A DNA stretch of 64,000 bases, taken from NCBI RefSeq assembly GCF_000759025.1, contig NZ_JPOS01000034.1, positions 163,465 to 227,464 on the forward strand, in the 5' to 3' direction. The translations under genes and the position numbers were made by a program. Position 1 is the first letter of the stretch. Each line of letters starts with the position of its first letter. The stretch comes from Phaeodactylibacter xiamenensis (GTDB taxonomy: Bacteria > Bacteroidota > Bacteroidia > Chitinophagales > Saprospiraceae). Shown in pieces: positions 63,379 to 64,000 of this stretch. Under the pieces are notes generated by a model. The model had not been told where the DNA came from. It worked only from the letters and a program-made list of their open reading frames with translations, and searched no databases.

Positions 63379-64000
63379 CATTGCCGTACACTTTTATTTC
63401 ACGGGAAGTTCTTTGAAAATTGGAAAGAAAGATTCATAGCATGCCTGACATAAAATCGGACAGCCCTCAGTCCAATCTGAAACACGGACAAGCTATCGAT
63501 TCGGTCTTTACGGCAGAATTTGCCCAACTGGGCTGAGGTTCGGGCATCAAACTCGAACAAGATACAGATGATGAAAGCCAGGCTAGCCACGATCAAGAGA
63601 TTGAACAAGGTTTGAGGCTCTTCAATCCTGGTTTTATGAATGTGGAATCCGCGAGATTTGATATCGCCGAAAAAGGTTTCAATGTGATACCTCTTTCGGT
63701 AATATGTTTCGGCTTGCGGGCCATATTCCAAGCTGGTCAACAGATACAAAGGTCGGTCATATCGGGTCCGGTCATGCCAGAACAAGACATTGACTGGCCC
63801 AAACCCTTGCTTAGTCACATACATTTGGGGCAGGAACAAGCTTTTTTGACCGATACTTGCGGCCAAATGGCCAAAAGCCGAAGCATTCTCCATGTTCGGA
63901 TGATCGGCTACCAAAGTATCCTTCGCCGTTTTTAGCACGTACTCCCAACCGTGAGCCAAACAAGACTGTTGCAACTCGCAGCCGTCGAATTCGGCATCTC
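63379..64000 (-). mobile_element. IS4-type insertion sequence, copy 2 (partial, runs off the window)
   Basis: Starts with the same end CATTGCCGTACACTTTTA and is nearly identical to copy 1 (35615-36850), in the opposite orientation. In the last 70 bases only three differences were seen. It begins 47 bases after the cyclase stop codon. Confidence 0.93.
63399..64000 (-). CDS. IS4-family transposase, C-terminal part
   Basis: The frame is open to the window edge and covers about the last 200 residues, including the second Asp region (AEFDGCELQQS) and YYRKRYHIETFFGDIK. I noticed one residue differing from copy 1 (Met for Leu near the end) and a TGA instead of TAA stop. The N-terminal third lies outside the window. 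Confidence 0.93.
   Translation of the reverse strand, partial: DAEFDGCELQQSCLAHGWEYVLKTAKDTLVADHPNMENASAFGHLAASIGQKSLFLPQMYVTKQGFGPVNVLFWHDRTRYDRPLYLLTSLEYGPQAETYYRKRYHIETFFGDIKSRGFHIHKTRIEEPQTLFNLLIVASLAFIICILFEFDARTSAQLGKFCRKDRIDSLSVFQIGLRAVRFYVRHAMNLSFQFSKNFP

Noticed and set aside
1..64000. CRISPR array, prophage or classical defence island
   Set aside because: I saw no regularly spaced repeats, cas genes, phage structural genes or restriction-modification genes; the only defence-like genes are the vapBC pair and a Uma2-fold protein.

Overview
The window looks like a chromosome segment of a Bacteroidota bacterium, most likely of the Saprospiria type (inference from gene content, not from any search). 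The grounds are several secreted proteins with type IX secretion (T9SS) C-terminal sorting domains, one gliding-motility-type (type B) C-terminus, a PorE-like OmpA protein, SusC/BtuB-style cobalamin uptake under a B12 riboswitch, Bacteroidota promoters (-7 box TAnnTTTG), genes without Shine-Dalgarno sequences, and a crtI-crtB-crtYcd carotenoid cluster.

Layout. 0-4.8 kb: a minus-strand histidine operon (hisG-hisD-...-hisC) behind a his attenuator that encodes a His-rich leader peptide. The attenuator lies directly downstream of tRNA-Phe, and a vapBC toxin-antitoxin pair sits antisense between hisD and hisC. Upstream of the tRNA are two structured intergenic repeats whose stems differ by compensatory changes. 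4.9-8.9 kb: a minus-strand B12 operon made of riboswitch, TonB receptor, a secreted DUF4465 protein and a small membrane protein. 9-24.6 kb: secreted and envelope proteins (choice-of-anchor L/PKD protein, M1 peptidase, split LVIVD lipoprotein pair, DUF2911, PorE-like), an ECF sigma/anti-sigma pair, lepA, and a sigma54-type response regulator without a DNA-binding domain. 24.7-30 kb: LOG-family protein, an ACP-like protein with Thr at the prosthetic-group site, and dnaE.

30-39.5 kb is a variable surface-protein island between dnaE and mscL. It holds an AT-rich beta-helix protein with a tetranucleotide repeat in its signal peptide, two tandem propeller-like paralogues, an IS4-type insertion sequence, a deletion-scarred T9SS pseudogene, a mosaic type B sorting protein, and a 44-bp copy of part of the first gene. 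40-59.9 kb holds mainly housekeeping and envelope genes: SPFH lipoprotein, two thioredoxin-fold lipoproteins, two AraC regulators, a large BNR-repeat protein, HAD phosphatase, Tat-dependent class V aminotransferase, hydrolases, polyprenyl synthetase, phosphatase, glyA, Usp and a beta-lactamase-fold hydrolase. A MITE-like palindromic element lies at 46.9 kb. 60-63.3 kb: crtI-crtB-crtYcd, with a second, inverted copy of the same IS starting 47 bp after the cyclase and running off the window.

How the parts work together: the his genes are probably controlled by histidyl-tRNA charging through attenuation, and the cobalamin operon by B12 binding to its mRNA. The T9SS-tagged proteins would be exported to the cell surface. 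The polyprenyl synthetase could supply prenyl diphosphate to quinones or to CrtB, after which CrtI and the cyclase would make cyclic carotenoids. All coordinates and motifs were read by eye; no alignment, folding or database search was run.
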